Source: Desmodus rotundus (taxonomy: Eukaryota; Chordata; Mammalia; Chiroptera; Phyllostomidae). Taken from it: 64,000 nt of DNA. Of this stretch, positions 34,772 to 47,139 are shown one piece after another; position 1 is the first letter of the stretch; every line of letters begins with the position of its first letter. The stretch lies in the NCBI RefSeq assembly GCF_022682495.2, contig NC_071397.1, forward strand, positions 30,457,427-30,521,426, written 5' to 3'. Position numbers and translations under genes: made by a program. The notes beneath the pieces are model-generated. The model was not told the origin of the DNA. It saw only the letters and a program-made list of their open reading frames with translations, and did not search any database.

Positions 34772-36329
34772 AATTCTGGATCTCATTTACTTACTTTTGG
34801 CCGATGCCCACATTTGAAGATGGAAATGAATTTTATACAAATTTCTGTTCCTCAGTGTATGTTCCTTGGACAATGTTATATTTGTGTGATGTTTATAAGT
34901 TTCAGGAAATTGATTAACTATCAAAAAAAGTTACAAAAGGAAATGACACTTTCTAGAACACTCTGTCATGAACTGTGGGTTGTAGAACATCAAGCTTGTT
35001 TTCACAATGAAAACTCTCATTTCCTGTATCAAAAAAAATAGACCACGGTGCAATGACTCCAGAGAAAAGCTTACAAAAATAGAAGTGTCTTCCTAAGTGA
35101 CTTCTAGTGATCTTGTAAGAAAATATAAGAAATGAAACTTTTCATACTCACAAGTCATTTTTATTTTCATATGTTTCACTAATAAATTATTCCAATGTAT
35201 ACAGGAGTTGAACGATCATATATTTGTATTTCTCTATACAGCTTACATAGAGAAAGGGAGTGAGATGTGCCTTGCTGTGCCCCAGGCAGGAAGGCTCTGC
35301 ACACACACACCGTCCCCACAGACACCCACTCCATGTCACTGCCGCTCCGCTGTAGTGGGAGTCTCATCTCTGCTCACACAGTCCTGAAGGCAGCTGCCAC
35401 AGTTAATGTGGGGAAGGCCCGATGTTTTTACTGGAGTGTGTCTGGTGTTGTCCAGAAAGTTATGCTGTGCGTGGCCATGCCCTTCCAAGTTCTTCAGCTG
35501 AAGACATCAGGCTTATTTTATTTTGTTTTGTTTGTTTGCTTTTGTATTTTGTCTGTACTTACTGTTCTTTCCAGCTTGTGAAATTCACCAGTGCCCAGGA
35601 TGGGATGTATGGGAGGCATTAAGGAAAACAATACTTGCCAAGTTATTCCTTGAGCACCGAGGTCCCTAGCTAAGCTGCCTTCTTTCCTTCGCCTTTCAGA
35701 ATCTTCTGATATTTGTTTCATGTGTGTTGTCCAGGGTTTTCAGGGGTAAGAAGCAGAGAGGAATAGGATAAAATATGCCTATCCTGTCTTACCTGGAAAT
35801 GGAAATCCTCATTATTTTTTAATATTTATTCTTTATTTAAGCATTATTTTACATTTTTTTTGCCCTGTAGTTTTATACAGCATGAAAATCTTACAGAAAT
35901 CATGGTCCTGGGTGGAAAGGAGAGGTTAGGACAGAGTCTTGTACAGGTCACTTGGGTTCCAGCATCTCAGCCCATGCCCAGAGAATTGTACTCTTGGTGA
36001 CCAAGCTTCTGTTGTTTTATTTCTAAAATGAAGTTTACTGTCCTTATTATTCTGAATATAAAATAAACGTGTGTTCACAAAAGTAAAAACTTTAAATTTT
36101 TATAATTTTATTTAAAGATTTAAAGTTGTTCGAGATCCCAAAATCTAGGCATAAAGATATTTTTATTTTGGTATATTTCATTATGTTATTTTTTAAAATT
36201 ACCTAATAATTTTTTATTCTAATATTTAATCTTTGATAGTCCTCCTCATTCAAATTTAAACATGCCTACATCTTTTTTTAAAAAGTAAACAACTGCAACA
36301 AATCTTACACTTTACACGATTCTTTAGGT
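34772..36329. other. Unannotated stretch
   Basis: No exon or repeat identified with confidence. The part at 35260-35480 is less AT-rich and has a plus-strand open frame at 35267-35581 of no known family. Confidence 0.35.
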
Positions 36330-36620
36330 ATCACCTAACTCTTACTTCATCTGCCAGACTGCCAGCCAGTTCAAAAATGTTTCCATCTCCTCTTTGTCAC
36401 GTGACACTTCCCCAGCTTCTGCTGCCTGGTGCTCTCCGTACAACCCTGACCCTGACCTCCGCCAAGTCACGAATGACCTCCATGTGTGTAAATGCGGTGG
36501 GCACTCTCTGGCCTTTACCTTGAGCATCGGACCAGAAAGGGATTACCACTTGTCATTTCCTCCTCCTCTTCCTTTTCTGTTTCAAACAAAAACAACATAT
36601 CTCTTTTTTGCAAGATGATT
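36330..36620 (+). mobile_element. Possible L2 internal fragment
   Basis: 'acctccgccaagtcacgaat', 'gacctccatgtgtgtaaatg' and 'actctctggcctttaccttg' resemble the 3' part of L2 coding sequence. Weak. Confidence 0.35.
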
Positions 36621-37380
36621 TTTTAATCTTTTTTCCTCTTTTTACTATATCGGAAATACAAACTCACCCAAAACACGCAAATGATGCTTAAGAGAACTCG
36701 AAAATTTGCTTTCCTTATCAACTCTTACTGTATCTTTCCAGAGGTGGACATAGTTGTTACTGCCTATAATTTCACAAAACAGAAGCTTTACATTTGATAT
36801 TTTGATATACCTAAAATGTATTTCTAATTCATGGTAATTCTTTTACTGCCCTTTTAAAATCCCTGTTAAGACAATGTTAGCCACTGTTTTATGAGAGTAA
36901 AAGACAGAAGAGAATTAAAAAATCATTTCTGAATTTTTTAACTTTCAAAAGAGACTATTGAGTTTTTAAAAAAATAAGATTTGGGGTTTTGAATTCGTGT
37001 TATTTGAGTAGTAGCCTCTTCCATTGTTCTCAATCTTATATAAATGGTGGCCCTATATAAACAGAGTTTCGCCATTCGGGAAGTGAGTGCCATCTGCGCG
37101 CTGTGTCCGCACTGGCGTCCAGACCCCGCTCCTGACAGCCCTATCGGCTGTCTTCCCTGGACATCACTGGGTCATTCTAGTTCTTCCTGTCCTGTCTACC
37201 ATCACTCTAGTCTCATCTACTAGTGTCTTGTCTGGAATTCTAGTTACTGTAGACACTGTTCTTACGTATCGCCACCCTAATTTTACCATCCTTAATCTGT
37301 GTGGCTCACCTCAAATTGACTTCCACATTTACAACTAGAATGTCCTTTTACAGTGCAAATATTACCTTATGCTCCCCCAT
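36621..37380. other. Unannotated spacer
   Basis: AT-rich up to about 37020, then mixed. 37130-37340 may be a diverged L2 coding fragment in sense direction, not firmly supported. Confidence 0.35.
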
Positions 37381-37585
37381 TGGAACTATTCAGAAGTTTT
37401 TACTGCTTTAAAAATGGAGGGGAAAAGTCTGAATCACAGTTTACAAAGCCCTGCCCGCTGTGCTCCCATTTAACTCTCCAGCCCCATTTTCCGTTCTCAC
37501 CCCTCGCTCTGAGCCACAACCGAACCCGCGTCTTACTTGTTCCGTTGCTGCCTGTCCCTCTGATGTGGCCAGGACCGCATGCACA
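37381..37585 (+). mobile_element. L2 LINE fragment
   Basis: 'tttacaaagccctgcccgct', 'ttaactctccagccccattt', 'ctgagccacaaccgaacccg' follow the L2 region normally reading 'ttcaaggcccttcacgatctggcccc'. Moderately diverged. Confidence 0.55.
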
Positions 37586-37751
37586 TACACCAAATCAACG
37601 TCCTTGAACGTTTATTCTCAGATAGTTTATCTTTTCTGATTTTAAAATATATTCTGATGATTTCTTTATTTTTTAATTTCCTAGTTTTATTGTTTTGTTA
37701 CTTTCAAGCACTGATTTCGTGCAATTTTTTAGTGCAAAATTACACTATTCT

Positions 37752-37982
37752 GCCATGGCTGGTATGACTCAGTGGATTGAGCCCCAGCCTGCAGACCAAA
37801 GGGTCTCGGGTTTGATTCCCAGTCAGCTTACAAGCTTGGGCTGCAGGCCAGGGCCCCAGTGGGGGCGGGGGGGGGGGGGGGTGTGGGCGGTGAGAGGCAA
37901 CCACACATTGATGTTTCTCTCCCTCTCTTTCTCCCTCCCTCCCCCTCTGTCTAAAAAGAAATATATAAAATCTTTTTTAAAA
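37752..37982 (+). mobile_element. VES SINE with G-run
   Basis: Best-preserved VES here. Head is 'gccatggctggtatgactca', then 'cagtggattgagccccagcc', box-B-like 'gggtttgattcccagtcagc', 'caaccacacattgatgtttc', a CT-rich zone, and tail 'aaagaaatatataaaatc'. Imperfect target duplications flank it: 'tacactattct' at 37741-37751 and 'tacattattct' at 37986-37996. A 15-base G-run at 37867-37881 sits in the GC-rich middle. Confidence 0.92.
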
Positions 37983-37996
37983 AACTACATTATTCT

Positions 37997-38635
37997 TAAA
38001 TAAAAGTAATTGTGTTGCCTATTTGCAATATTTACTGTACTTGCTTTTCCTCTGTAGTTTAATGTGTTGGTTGATGCTCCTAGAACACCACGACCCCATA
38101 ATAGCAGAGAAAGCATTGCAGTCATTGCTCTTGGTTTTCTAATGTTGTGTCATTAACCAGCGTCCTGACTTATACATGTGAGAGAGATTGGGAGAGAGAG
38201 AGGGAAGAGGATTTCCGTCATTCTCTGCTAAGAGTAGTTTATTGTGCCTAAACTACTTGTGCAAACCGTACAGTCTGTGCCGAGCATTTAGTAAATGCGA
38301 GCTGAAGTGTGCCTACGTCCCCGATAAAAACTCTAGACACTTGAGGCTCTAATAAGCATCCCTGGTAGACATTTCACTCATGTGGCTTTATCTCATTTCT
38401 GGAAGAATCAAGCACATCCTGTGTGACTCCACTGAGAGAGGATTCTTGGAAGTTTGTGCCTATTTCCTTCTGAACTTCACTCCATGCACATTTATTTTTC
38501 CTTTGCTGGCTTTGCTTTGTATCCTTTCCCTGTAATAAATCATAGCTGTGAGTACACACAGCTGCATGCTGAGTCCTATGAGATCTACTTGTTCTCCTGG
38601 TGACTCAGTGAAAACTGGAAAGGTCTTGGAGAGTC

Positions 38636-38687
<52 letters not shown>

Positions 38688-39055
38688 CATATTTACATGT
38701 TTTATATTAAAGAGGCACTTTTCATTAACTATTTTATAAACATTTTAATTCAATAACATCCATTATTCTATCAACTTTTTTATCATCTGTTGATATATTA
38801 TGTAATTTTTCTCTTTTGACTTACTAATATATTTTATAAATAGATTTTTATCATCAAGTTACTCTTTTTTTTTCCTGAAATGCTCTCTCTCCCTGATTTC
38901 TGTGACAGTAGACTATATACACTAGATTTCCCCCTACATTTTGATAGATATTTCTAAGTCTCTTTATTAAATGCACTTCTCTTTCTTTGCTTGTCCTTGT
39001 GCCTTTACCCTACGCTTTATTTATTTTCTCCTTCTTTATAACAGCCCCAGATTCT
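37997..39055. other. Spacer with a CA microsatellite
   Basis: No gene found. Includes the (CA)n repeat described separately and an AT-rich stretch at 38700-38870. Confidence 0.4.
38639..38684. repeat. (CA)n microsatellite
   Basis: About 22 uninterrupted CA units. Likely polymorphic; it explains short His/Thr- and Val/Cys-rich open frames on the two strands. Confidence 0.96.
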
Positions 39056-39059
39056 CTCA

Positions 39060-39975
39060 TGCACACTCCTGATCTGAAGTCTGGTCTGTATGCTCAAGGC
39101 TTCCACAGCCCTGACCCCAGCAGCTCAGACCCCTCGTGACTTTCAGATCCATGTACTGAATTGCTTCCTGGACATCACCCCTATACGCCCCATTGGTGTT
39201 TCAGACTCAACATGTTTAAAATTAAACTCATTGTCATTCTCTCACTTGCTTCTCTGTTCTCAGTCTCAGTAAGTAACACTAAGAGATAAATCTGAGCTTC
39301 CTTCTTGACTCCTTTCCCTCACCCACCCCACACAAATGATCATTTTCTGCACATGATTAAACATCTGACTAAGCATCTTTCAAGTTCATCCAGTTTGCCC
39401 CGCCTCCGCTGTACTATCTCTGGTGTAGGCCACTTCATTCTGCTGATATTACTAATGCAGTCTCCTGATTGGTTGCCCTGACTCCACTCAGACTGCCTAC
39501 CAGCCAATAACTTACCAACACTGCATTCATGGATTTTTATAACTTGCATATATGACTATTTCTCTCCCCTTCTCAAACTTACAGTTGTTATTCATTCACA
39601 CTCAGAAGTCTACTACGTTCTCAGTGTGACCTGCAAAGCTCTCATTCTCTTGTGCTTCAAGCTGCACCACTTTAGACAACCCTTAAAAACACACGGATTC
39701 CAGTTCTAGCCATTCTAAACTATTTTCTTGAGAATGTATTAATTGGACATGCTTTCTCGACTTTTCTCCAAGTTCGGACTGGACTCCCTCTTAGGACGCT
39801 CTCCGAGCACGTGTGCGTGCACACTGTCGCACGTTTACATAGATTTTAATCAGCTTCCTTCGCATCCAAACTGTAAGGTCTGTGATGGCAGAGTTAGGTG
39901 ACCTTTGCCACTTCATGGTGAGTGCTTAACACATAGGTATTGAGTGAATAAATGAGTGAGTGAATTCTACTATAA
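39060..39975 (+). mobile_element. L2 LINE, long 3' part
   Basis: Follows L2 in order: 'tcagactcaacatgtttaaa', 'attaaactcattgtcattct', 'ttcttgactcctttccctca', 'aatgcagtctcctgattggt', 'tgacctgcaaagctctcatt', 'ctgtaaggtctgtgatggca' and the terminal 'tgagtgaataaatgagtgag'. The encoded reverse-transcriptase end is fully decayed. Confidence 0.75.
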
Positions 39976-40700
39976 ATGTAGTTTTAAACACTGCTTAATT
40001 TATTTCAACATTGCCTTCAGCATGCCTACATTCCCATAGGCCTTTCAATATGCTCTCTAATTAACTCTGGATTTGGGACAATGATAGACAGCCATGTCTA
40101 GAAACATGTGGAGAAATGCTTCAGCATTCCTTTGGCAGAAACAGGATTAATGGAAGGGCTGTGGGGAGAAAAGCAGGGATGCAAGAGAGGGGGACGCACC
40201 AGCAGCTTCCCCAAATCGGCCACTTCCTGATGGCTGTTTTATTCCATGCTAGTTTTGCTTCACAGGTATCTAAGTAAGGAGGGAAATTTTCTCCTACCTT
40301 GAGATAACTTGAATAGAACTCTTTTCTTTGAAGTGAGAAAAGGAGAAAATTTAAGCAATGAGTATTTTCATTTAAAATTATATAGAACCCCTTTAATGGT
40401 TGAATAAATTCAATATAGTTTAATTGATTAACTAACACCTTTTTGCTGCTTATTCAAAATGTTTTCTTTTTATATTAAAATATTGCTATAATATATATTT
40501 TGTACTAAAAATATTTGTGTGCATTTTAAACAGTGTCTTCAGTGTGTATTCTTAGAAATGACATCCTAGATCAAACATATGACTTTTTTAAAAGGCTATT
40601 GATGAATATAAATCCAAATTCTCTAAATTACTTTCTGGAAATGTTCTACTAATGAATACCTCAGTAGAATAGGCCTGATTTTCAAGCTTTTCTGTCACAT
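39976..40700. other. Unannotated spacer
   Basis: AT-rich. 40440-40600 resembles a diverged antisense L1 fragment, not firmly supported. No gene seen. Confidence 0.35.
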
Positions 40701-40715
40701 AAAAGAGGTAGACCT

Positions 40716-41359
40716 AGAGTTCCAGCTGGGACATGAGTCAGCCTCCTTGAATGGGGCGAGCACGGTGGTCTGAGCCAGGGCAGCCAGGCGGTTGGAGCGC
40801 AGACGGAGAAAATGCAGACCACCAGGGCACTGCTTACTCCTTTGGCTCAGATCCGCTGCTGTATCAGCAGCATAATCAGGCCTCTGTCCGCCTGCTTCCT
40901 GGGTAAGCCAGAGATCCCATCTGAATGGCCTTCCTACAGCAGCTCCCCATTCTTGGTGGCCAGATGGGAATTCCAGACCAGTGTCGTTTCCCAAATAAAC
41001 ACTGACACAGTGACCAAGTTTATTGGTGTTCAGGCTGCCACAGTGGGTGTGGCTGGTTCCGGTTCAGGGGCTGGAATTGGGACAGTGTTTGGCATTTAGA
41101 TCATTGGCTATGCCAGGACCCATCTCTCGAGCAGCAGCTCTTCTCCTATGCCATTGGGCTTTGCCTTGTCTGAGGCCACGGGGTTCTTCCACTGGATGGT
41201 TGCCTTCCTCATCCTTTTTGCCATGTGAGGCTCCATGGGAATCACCTACCCATCCCTGCTGCACTGGCTCGCTGCAGTGCCTGGTGCTGGAATGTGCTAA
41301 GCTTTACCAGCAAACACAACATTTCTCTAGAAACAAACACACAAACACACAAACAAAAT
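40716..41359 (+). pseudogene. ATP5MC1: Processed pseudogene of ATP synthase subunit c (ATP5MC1)
   Basis: A retrocopy of the mRNA for the c-ring subunit of mitochondrial F1Fo ATP synthase. The frame at 40812-41099 starts like the ATP5MC1 import peptide ('[10 protein letters not shown]', '[11 protein letters not shown]', 'REFQTS'-like 'WEFQTSVVS'). It continues into mature subunit c ('[12 protein letters not shown]', a 2-residue insertion, then 'IGTVFG'). It is broken by a TAG just after 'TVFG', a frameshift in the 'ARNPSL' loop, and changes in helix 2, yet ends at the expected 'VAFLILFAM' stop (to 41228). No introns, an A-rich degenerate tail at 41325-41359, and direct repeats 'aaaagaggtagacct' (40701-40715) and 'aaaagaggtaaacct' (41360-41374) show L1-mediated insertion. 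Confidence 0.93.
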
Positions 41360-41374
41360 AAAAGAGGTAAACCT

Positions 41375-42510
41375 CTTGAGAAGAGACAGTCCTCGGCTAC
41401 TAAGTCAAGCTGGCTACTCACGGAGAATTTTGCATCTCCTGTGTGGCCTGCCCCCTCTGCCTCTCCCATCCCACATCCGCCATGGCACTGTGGGTGGCAA
41501 GATGAGGGTAGTCATCTTGACTTCTGAAAGCTGTAGGCACAGAAAAGCTAGCTGACTCCTGGTATGGTAATAATAATATTGGTGTTACTATTTCTATTCC
41601 TATTTGCTTTTGGCAAAAATGACAGCCAATTCTGGAAAAGCTGAACCTGTTTTCCACTGCCAACATGTTCTACTAATGATCACTGCAAAAACGCCAGCTG
41701 TAGATACAGAGGGAAAGATTTATTTATTTATTTTTTCTTGCCTTTGGGGACAGAAGGAAGAGAAAGTACTAAATGAATGCATATTGGAAGCCAGTTGCTT
41801 AGAGGTCCTTCCTTCTCTGGCTCCACACCTTCTACCCAAAGCTCCCGTGCTGTACTGCCCAGGATGAAATCCCCCCATTTGCTCTCTCACCAGGTTTTTC
41901 TGCTTAACCTAGGAATTACATCCTCATTATGTTCAGAAATGGTGTGGGCTGCATCGTTATATTCATATGAATATAGGAGAGAAGTGCCAGCTTCCCTTCT
42001 CCTAAAACACACTTCTCACTTGCATTCTTTGAACTTTCTGAAAGGTTTGCTGGGAGAATCAGCACTTCAGACCGTCTCCACTCTGTTTTCTCTGTTCTTG
42101 GAAGCGGTTCTGAGCATGACCACACTTATGGAGCACAAATGCTGTTTGAAATGAATAGGCAGAACCAACTTCAGCCAGTGGCAAGGCAACTATGTCTCTG
42201 TGGAACGTGCTGCGAAGGGAGTGAGGAGGTTAACAGCACTCCAGAATCCCCAGGGCCGCCTGGCCGTGGTGCTCACATTTATGTCAGCTGTAGGCCTGTC
42301 AGCTTGATTACACAGTTAAAACCAAGACTGTTTTGCATAGGCTTCTGGAGCAGTTCAGCTGCTTAGTTCCCTGTATGTAGTAATGACCTGGAACCAGAGT
42401 GACAGGAGGTTCCAGGCCCCAGTCCTCCACTGGGAGCTCCCACCAATGTCTGTCTGTAAAAGAGCAACTAGGGAATAGGAAATTTGCTCACACCGCTTCT
42501 TTAGTGACAA
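41375..42510. other. Unannotated spacer
   Basis: About 1.1 kb with mixed composition and several open frames of 70-125 codons on both strands. None resembles a known protein, and no splice or codon pattern supports them. Confidence 0.35.
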
Positions 42511-42514
42511 ACAC

Positions 42515-42720
42515 ATGCACTGCTCACTGAGGGCCTGCTCTATGCTACAGGCCCTCCATAAGTGACCCTCAGTTCTCACATCCTTGTGAGGCAGCTATTT
42601 TGTTTCTACTTTTAAAGTAAGAAAACTGAGGCTCAAAGAGTGGAAGGAGTTTTCCAAGGCCACATGGCTAAAGGTGAGGAAGCCAAGATTTGATTCAAGA
42701 CTGCCTGATGCCATCACCTG
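42515..42720 (-). mobile_element. MIR SINE, antisense
   Basis: 'tctatgctacaggccctcca', 'tccttgtgaggcagctattt', 'agaaaactgaggctcaaaga', 'aggccacatggctaaaggtg': reversed MIR with most of its length. Confidence 0.8.
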
Positions 42721-42959
42721 GGGCTTCCTCCCAGGAAGTATTTTCCCAGAATTTTCATGACCAGACTCAGTGAGAGCAGTGGGTGTATCCTACCCATTGT
42801 TTGTGATCAGCATGATAGGCGTGCACAGAGAGAAAGAGTTCAGGCTGTGGGCAATGGCAGCTAAGTATGTTAGTGCTGGGAAGGCAGGGTATTTAAATTG
42901 AACTAGAGATTTTAACATAAGAAAAGTCCTTCTTCCTTAAAGGTGACCATTACTACTTC

Positions 42960-43555
42960 ACAGTAAATATCTAAACTGCTCCACTTTCCCAGTGGCCCAG
43001 CAGCTTTAACACCTCTCTTATTCTCCCATTCCACGCTGGCAAGGGTTTAAGGTACTCTTCAGACTCAGCAAATCAGATCTTACGGCTTCTCCACTTTCAA
43101 ACCTTTAACAATTTTCCATCACCTTAAGAATTCCAAACTCCTTAAAGTGACAAATTAAGTCCTCACGTTTCAGTACTCCTCGGTTACTTATTTCCCTATC
43201 CCATCTTATTCTACCCATATGGAATTATCTGGAATTCCTTGCCCATGTCTGTAGCCACTGTATACGCTGTTGCTCCTGGTGGGAATGTCCTCCCTCACCC
43301 AGTTCACCCTTCAACCCCACTCCTATCTTCCCAAACTCACTACTTAAGTGTCACTCGCTCTCAGAAGCCCTCCCTGACCAATCGTCTTCATTTCCCCATT
43401 GAGGCCAACTTTTGAATTCTTTTTCCTGTTATTCTAGTATTCTGTACTGAGTGCTCACGGCACACATCACGCTGAGAGATAATTTGGCTTACTTGCATTC
43501 TCTCCTACTAGACTGTGGACTCCTTGGGAATGTGTCCCGCCCAGGAGCATGTATT
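42960..43555 (+). mobile_element. L2 LINE, 3' part
   Basis: Sense L2: 'aaacctttaacaattttcca', 'ccttgcccatgtctgtagcc', 'tcagaagccctccctgacca', 'ctgtggactccttgggaatg', ending near 'ccaggagcatgtattag'. Confidence 0.75.
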
Positions 43556-46085
43556 AGGCTGTTAAACAACACTGAACACAAAGAATCGGGCAAAGGGGAA
43601 GTTAGGTTCTGTCTGGTGAGGTCCAGATTCTTCCCTTCCTTGGCTCAGAGAGGTAAAAGACTTCTGGATTACCACTTTTCTGGCATAGATATAACTAAGT
43701 TTGAATCAGTTCAACTTTGAGTATTTATTAAAGTTCTGCTGCAGTAGAAGTCCTATTTCTTCAAGGTAAATAGAAATATTGTTTATCTAAAAATTTGGCC
43801 TAAATAGGCAAGGTTACAAACTAAAGTTTCTGAAACAAGAATTTACTTCAAATATTGTGAACCACGAAGGCCATGTTAATCATACGCAGCAGCTCGTAAC
43901 ATAAACTGAAGCCCTGAGTCAGTCTGTAAACGAATACGTTCTGTGATAGTGGGCCTGAGGGTGAAGGCCATAGTCCTCTGGAGGAGTTATGTCATGAAAG
44001 TCAAACATCTATGTTTTAAGTATCTGGAAACAATATGGTTTTATTCGGTTTCAGATATGTTTATCTTTTTAACATTTTTTTCTATATGGAGTTATAGAAA
44101 GAGTGAAAAAGGGGGGTGGCTTAATGAAAAAAAATCCCAATGACCCTGAAATTAGCTTGTAAATAATTCAAAATGCCTTACTTATGGGCATTTATGAGTA
44201 AGACTCCTGTTCCTATCACATGTTTGGCTAAAGTGATTTAAAAAGCACAGGCAACACTGCATTATTTTATACATTGACATCAAATAGAAGTGGTTGAACC
44301 ACAGGATTCGGCTCCAGGAGGAAGCCTTGCTTCTCGGCCCATGCCTTACCACCCACTGTGGTTCTCAGCGGGGGGCTGTGTCCACGCCCCCAGTAAAGGC
44401 AATGGCAGGGACAGAGCAAGGGTTTCTTGCACATTCATTCACCTCGGTCACAATGTCCTTTTCTTCAGAAGAATATATTAATAATTCTTACTTTAAAATA
44501 AAGCAGTATAACTTAAAGAATAAAACAATGAAGAGTGTTGTACACACATTTTTCATTTTCAGAATAATTTTCAAATGTTAACAGTCTAAAGCAAATACAT
44601 ATATGGAGTATTTGTACAAGTATTTCACATACAAAAGTTTACAAAAAGCAAGCGGAGTAGACAGAGGCGATCGGTATGATCAAAGAGTAGGTAACCTTTC
44701 CTAGAGTTAAAGAACTTACTACTGAATGGCTTTACCCGCATCGGCCATTCTTTTGACACCAATGCCCCACTGGACTCAGCTTTCATAGAGTCTAACTTCC
44801 CGCAGTTTGCATTTCGACGTTAAGCTCAGGCTGTTTTCCAACTATAACACTATGTTATTAGGCCACGCTTTTGCAAACTCATCCTACTACTTGGAAAATC
44901 ACCTGTCAACTTTTAAATATACAAAAACTCACCTGCTACTTAACCACCAGCCTTCAGTATATACGCTTTTGATGAGAAATGCTTTAGTGGGTCAGCTCTC
45001 ACCTGGACTCATCATACAGTCCTGGCAACAGTTTTCTAAGGAAGGAGAATCTCACCCTGTAGTTAGGGTTCCTGGAGCGACCGACACTGAAGGAAAAAAC
45101 TCATGTGAACCCACTCACTCAAAGGGAATAGGCCGCAAGTATAGGGAATCTGGTGTCTCTATAAATCTTCACTTCTATATACCATACAACTGTTCATTGT
45201 GATATTTTAAAGTACAATATAAAATAATTTATGCTCTTTATTTGAGTTTAGTTACATAATGAAATTTTATTAAGCCTAGCTTAGATAGCTAACAATCCTG
45301 ATTAGACACTTGCAATTTGAAAAGATAAACACCTAAGCCTTGCGCTTCTCCTTTGGGGCTTTAAATTTGGTATGTGTTTACTGTTTCATTAAGTAAGCAA
45401 TGTAATCAGAGACTCATAGCAGCCATAGAAATTAATAAGTTTAATGATTCAGGAATTACCCTGAAGTGAAAATAACTAAACTGAATAATCTAAATTGATT
45501 ATTTTTACTTGATCATAAAAGCTCTTGAGATCGTAATATTAAACCTATCTCTTCAGTGTTTTCCATTAATTTATTTCATGTATATCCCAGTATCCAAAAG
45601 CAATTCTGCAAATGCAGTTTATCATATCATTCTTTTTTCACAATTGCTTTTGGATTTGTCTTTTGGGGAGTTTCGTCTTTTGTAATGCAAAATCATCATG
45701 TAAATCTCATATTCCAGTCCGGGGGCCAGTCTCTGAGTCTTGACTTACCCGCCGCAGCCCTGGGCACATTCGCTGACTTCTGTCAACGTGTCCGCTCTGG
45801 CCGTCACACCAAGAATAAATTTGTTGGGTGTGGCGGTGGGCACAAAAAGGTCAGGCAGAAAATCTGTCCTTGGGGAGCTTATAATCTGTAATTTTAAGAA
45901 GATAACACATAAAATAGTTTTTGAATAATATGTAGCAGTTTAGGATGATAAAAATACACAATATAACTGATACCTTCAAAAGAATATTGTCATTCAAAGG
46001 GCTACTTTGGCAGACTATCCATTAATTCCATTGATATGGCCTCAGCATAATAATTTTGGAATGCTGTCATTTTGGACTTGATTTC
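43556..46085. other. Unannotated 2.5-kb stretch
   Basis: No exon, RNA gene or confident repeat. A 131-codon plus frame at 44807-45202 and a 111-codon one at 45556-45891 are the longest, and neither shows a known domain. GC-richer islets lie at 44290-44420 and 45720-45850. Confidence 0.35.
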
Positions 46086-46089
46086 AAAG

Positions 46090-46262
46090 TGAGTTACAAA
46101 ACCACATAAGAATATAGTCACTAGTATTGTAATCATGGTGTATGGCAACAGATGGTTACTAGACCGATTGCTGTGATCACATTTTAAGATACATAAACAT
46201 TGAATTACTTTCCTTGTATACCTAAAACTAAAAAAAATTGTATGTCAGCTATAGTTTTTTTA
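46090..46262 (+). mobile_element. L1 3' end
   Basis: 'agtcactagtattgtaatca', 'tggtgtatggcaacagatgg', 'tacctaaaactaaaaaaaat', 'tgtatgtcagctatag': the last ~170 bp of an old L1 3' UTR in sense direction. Confidence 0.75.
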
Positions 46263-46609
46263 AAAAAGAATAACTTTCTTACTAACACACTTTCTTTAAA
46301 ACCTGAAGATACTATGAGTCAGTTTGATTGGATTAACTTTCACTGAATTTTAACTTTTAAAATTGTATTCCTTACTCTGAAACTATTAAAATTGTGTATA
46401 TAACCAAGCTGAGAATCATTCCAATAAAGACATTAACAATGTAGAGTTACCTTCACATAAAATATGATTTTTTAAAATGACAAATTTGAAGGGCAGGCAC
46501 ATTGGTGACTTCTAGTATATTTGTCTAGTATGCATTTATAATGTTTATATAAAATGTACATTTATATAATACACGTACACTTGTGTGACAGAGAACAGTG
46601 CTATAGGAT

Positions 46610-47135
46610 TTCATATGAATGAACAAGAGTATCAAGATAATTTAATGGTGAAAGAATAGTCTTTTCAACAATTGTTCTGGGATACTTGGATATACATATG
46701 CAAAAGAATAAATTTGGATACCTACATCACATCATATACAAGAATAACTCAAAATTTATCATAGCCCTAAACTTGAGAGGGAGAGATAATGCTATAAGCT
46801 ATTTGAAGAAAGCATAAAGAAATAAATTTTTGTGAACTTGGATTAGGCAATGGTTTCATAGATTCAACATCAATAGCATTGGTGTGGGAAAAAAATAGAT
46901 ATATTGAAACATATCAAAATGAAAACCTTTGTAATTCAAAGGACACAATCAAAAATTGAAGAGATAACCCACAGAATGTTAGACAATATTTGCAAATTAT
47001 ATATCTGATAAGGAACTGGTATCCAGAATATATAAAGAACTCTTACAATTCAACAATAAAAATATTAATAACCCAGTTAAAAAAATAGGCTTAAGAAATA
47101 GGTTTAAGTAGACATTTCTTCAAAGAAGACATACA
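46610..47135 (+). mobile_element. L1 ORF2 fragment
   Basis: Sense L1 ORF2 near its 3' side: 'cttggattaggcaatggttt', 'acccacagaatgttagacaa', 'atctgataaggaactggtat', 'gtagacatttcttcaaagaa'. It stops abruptly at about 47138 without a tail. Confidence 0.8.
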
Positions 47136-47139
47136 CTCC

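Noticed and set aside
38639..38684. CRISPR-like or other structured repeat array
   Set aside because: It is a plain CA microsatellite; CRISPR arrays do not occur in mammals and none is seen.
41777..42154. 125-codon open frame
   Set aside because: Ser/Leu-rich, overlaps another frame on the opposite strand, no family resemblance.
44807..45202. 131-codon open frame
   Set aside because: No recognisable domain, no splice or promoter context; a length like this is expected by chance in 64 kb read in six frames.
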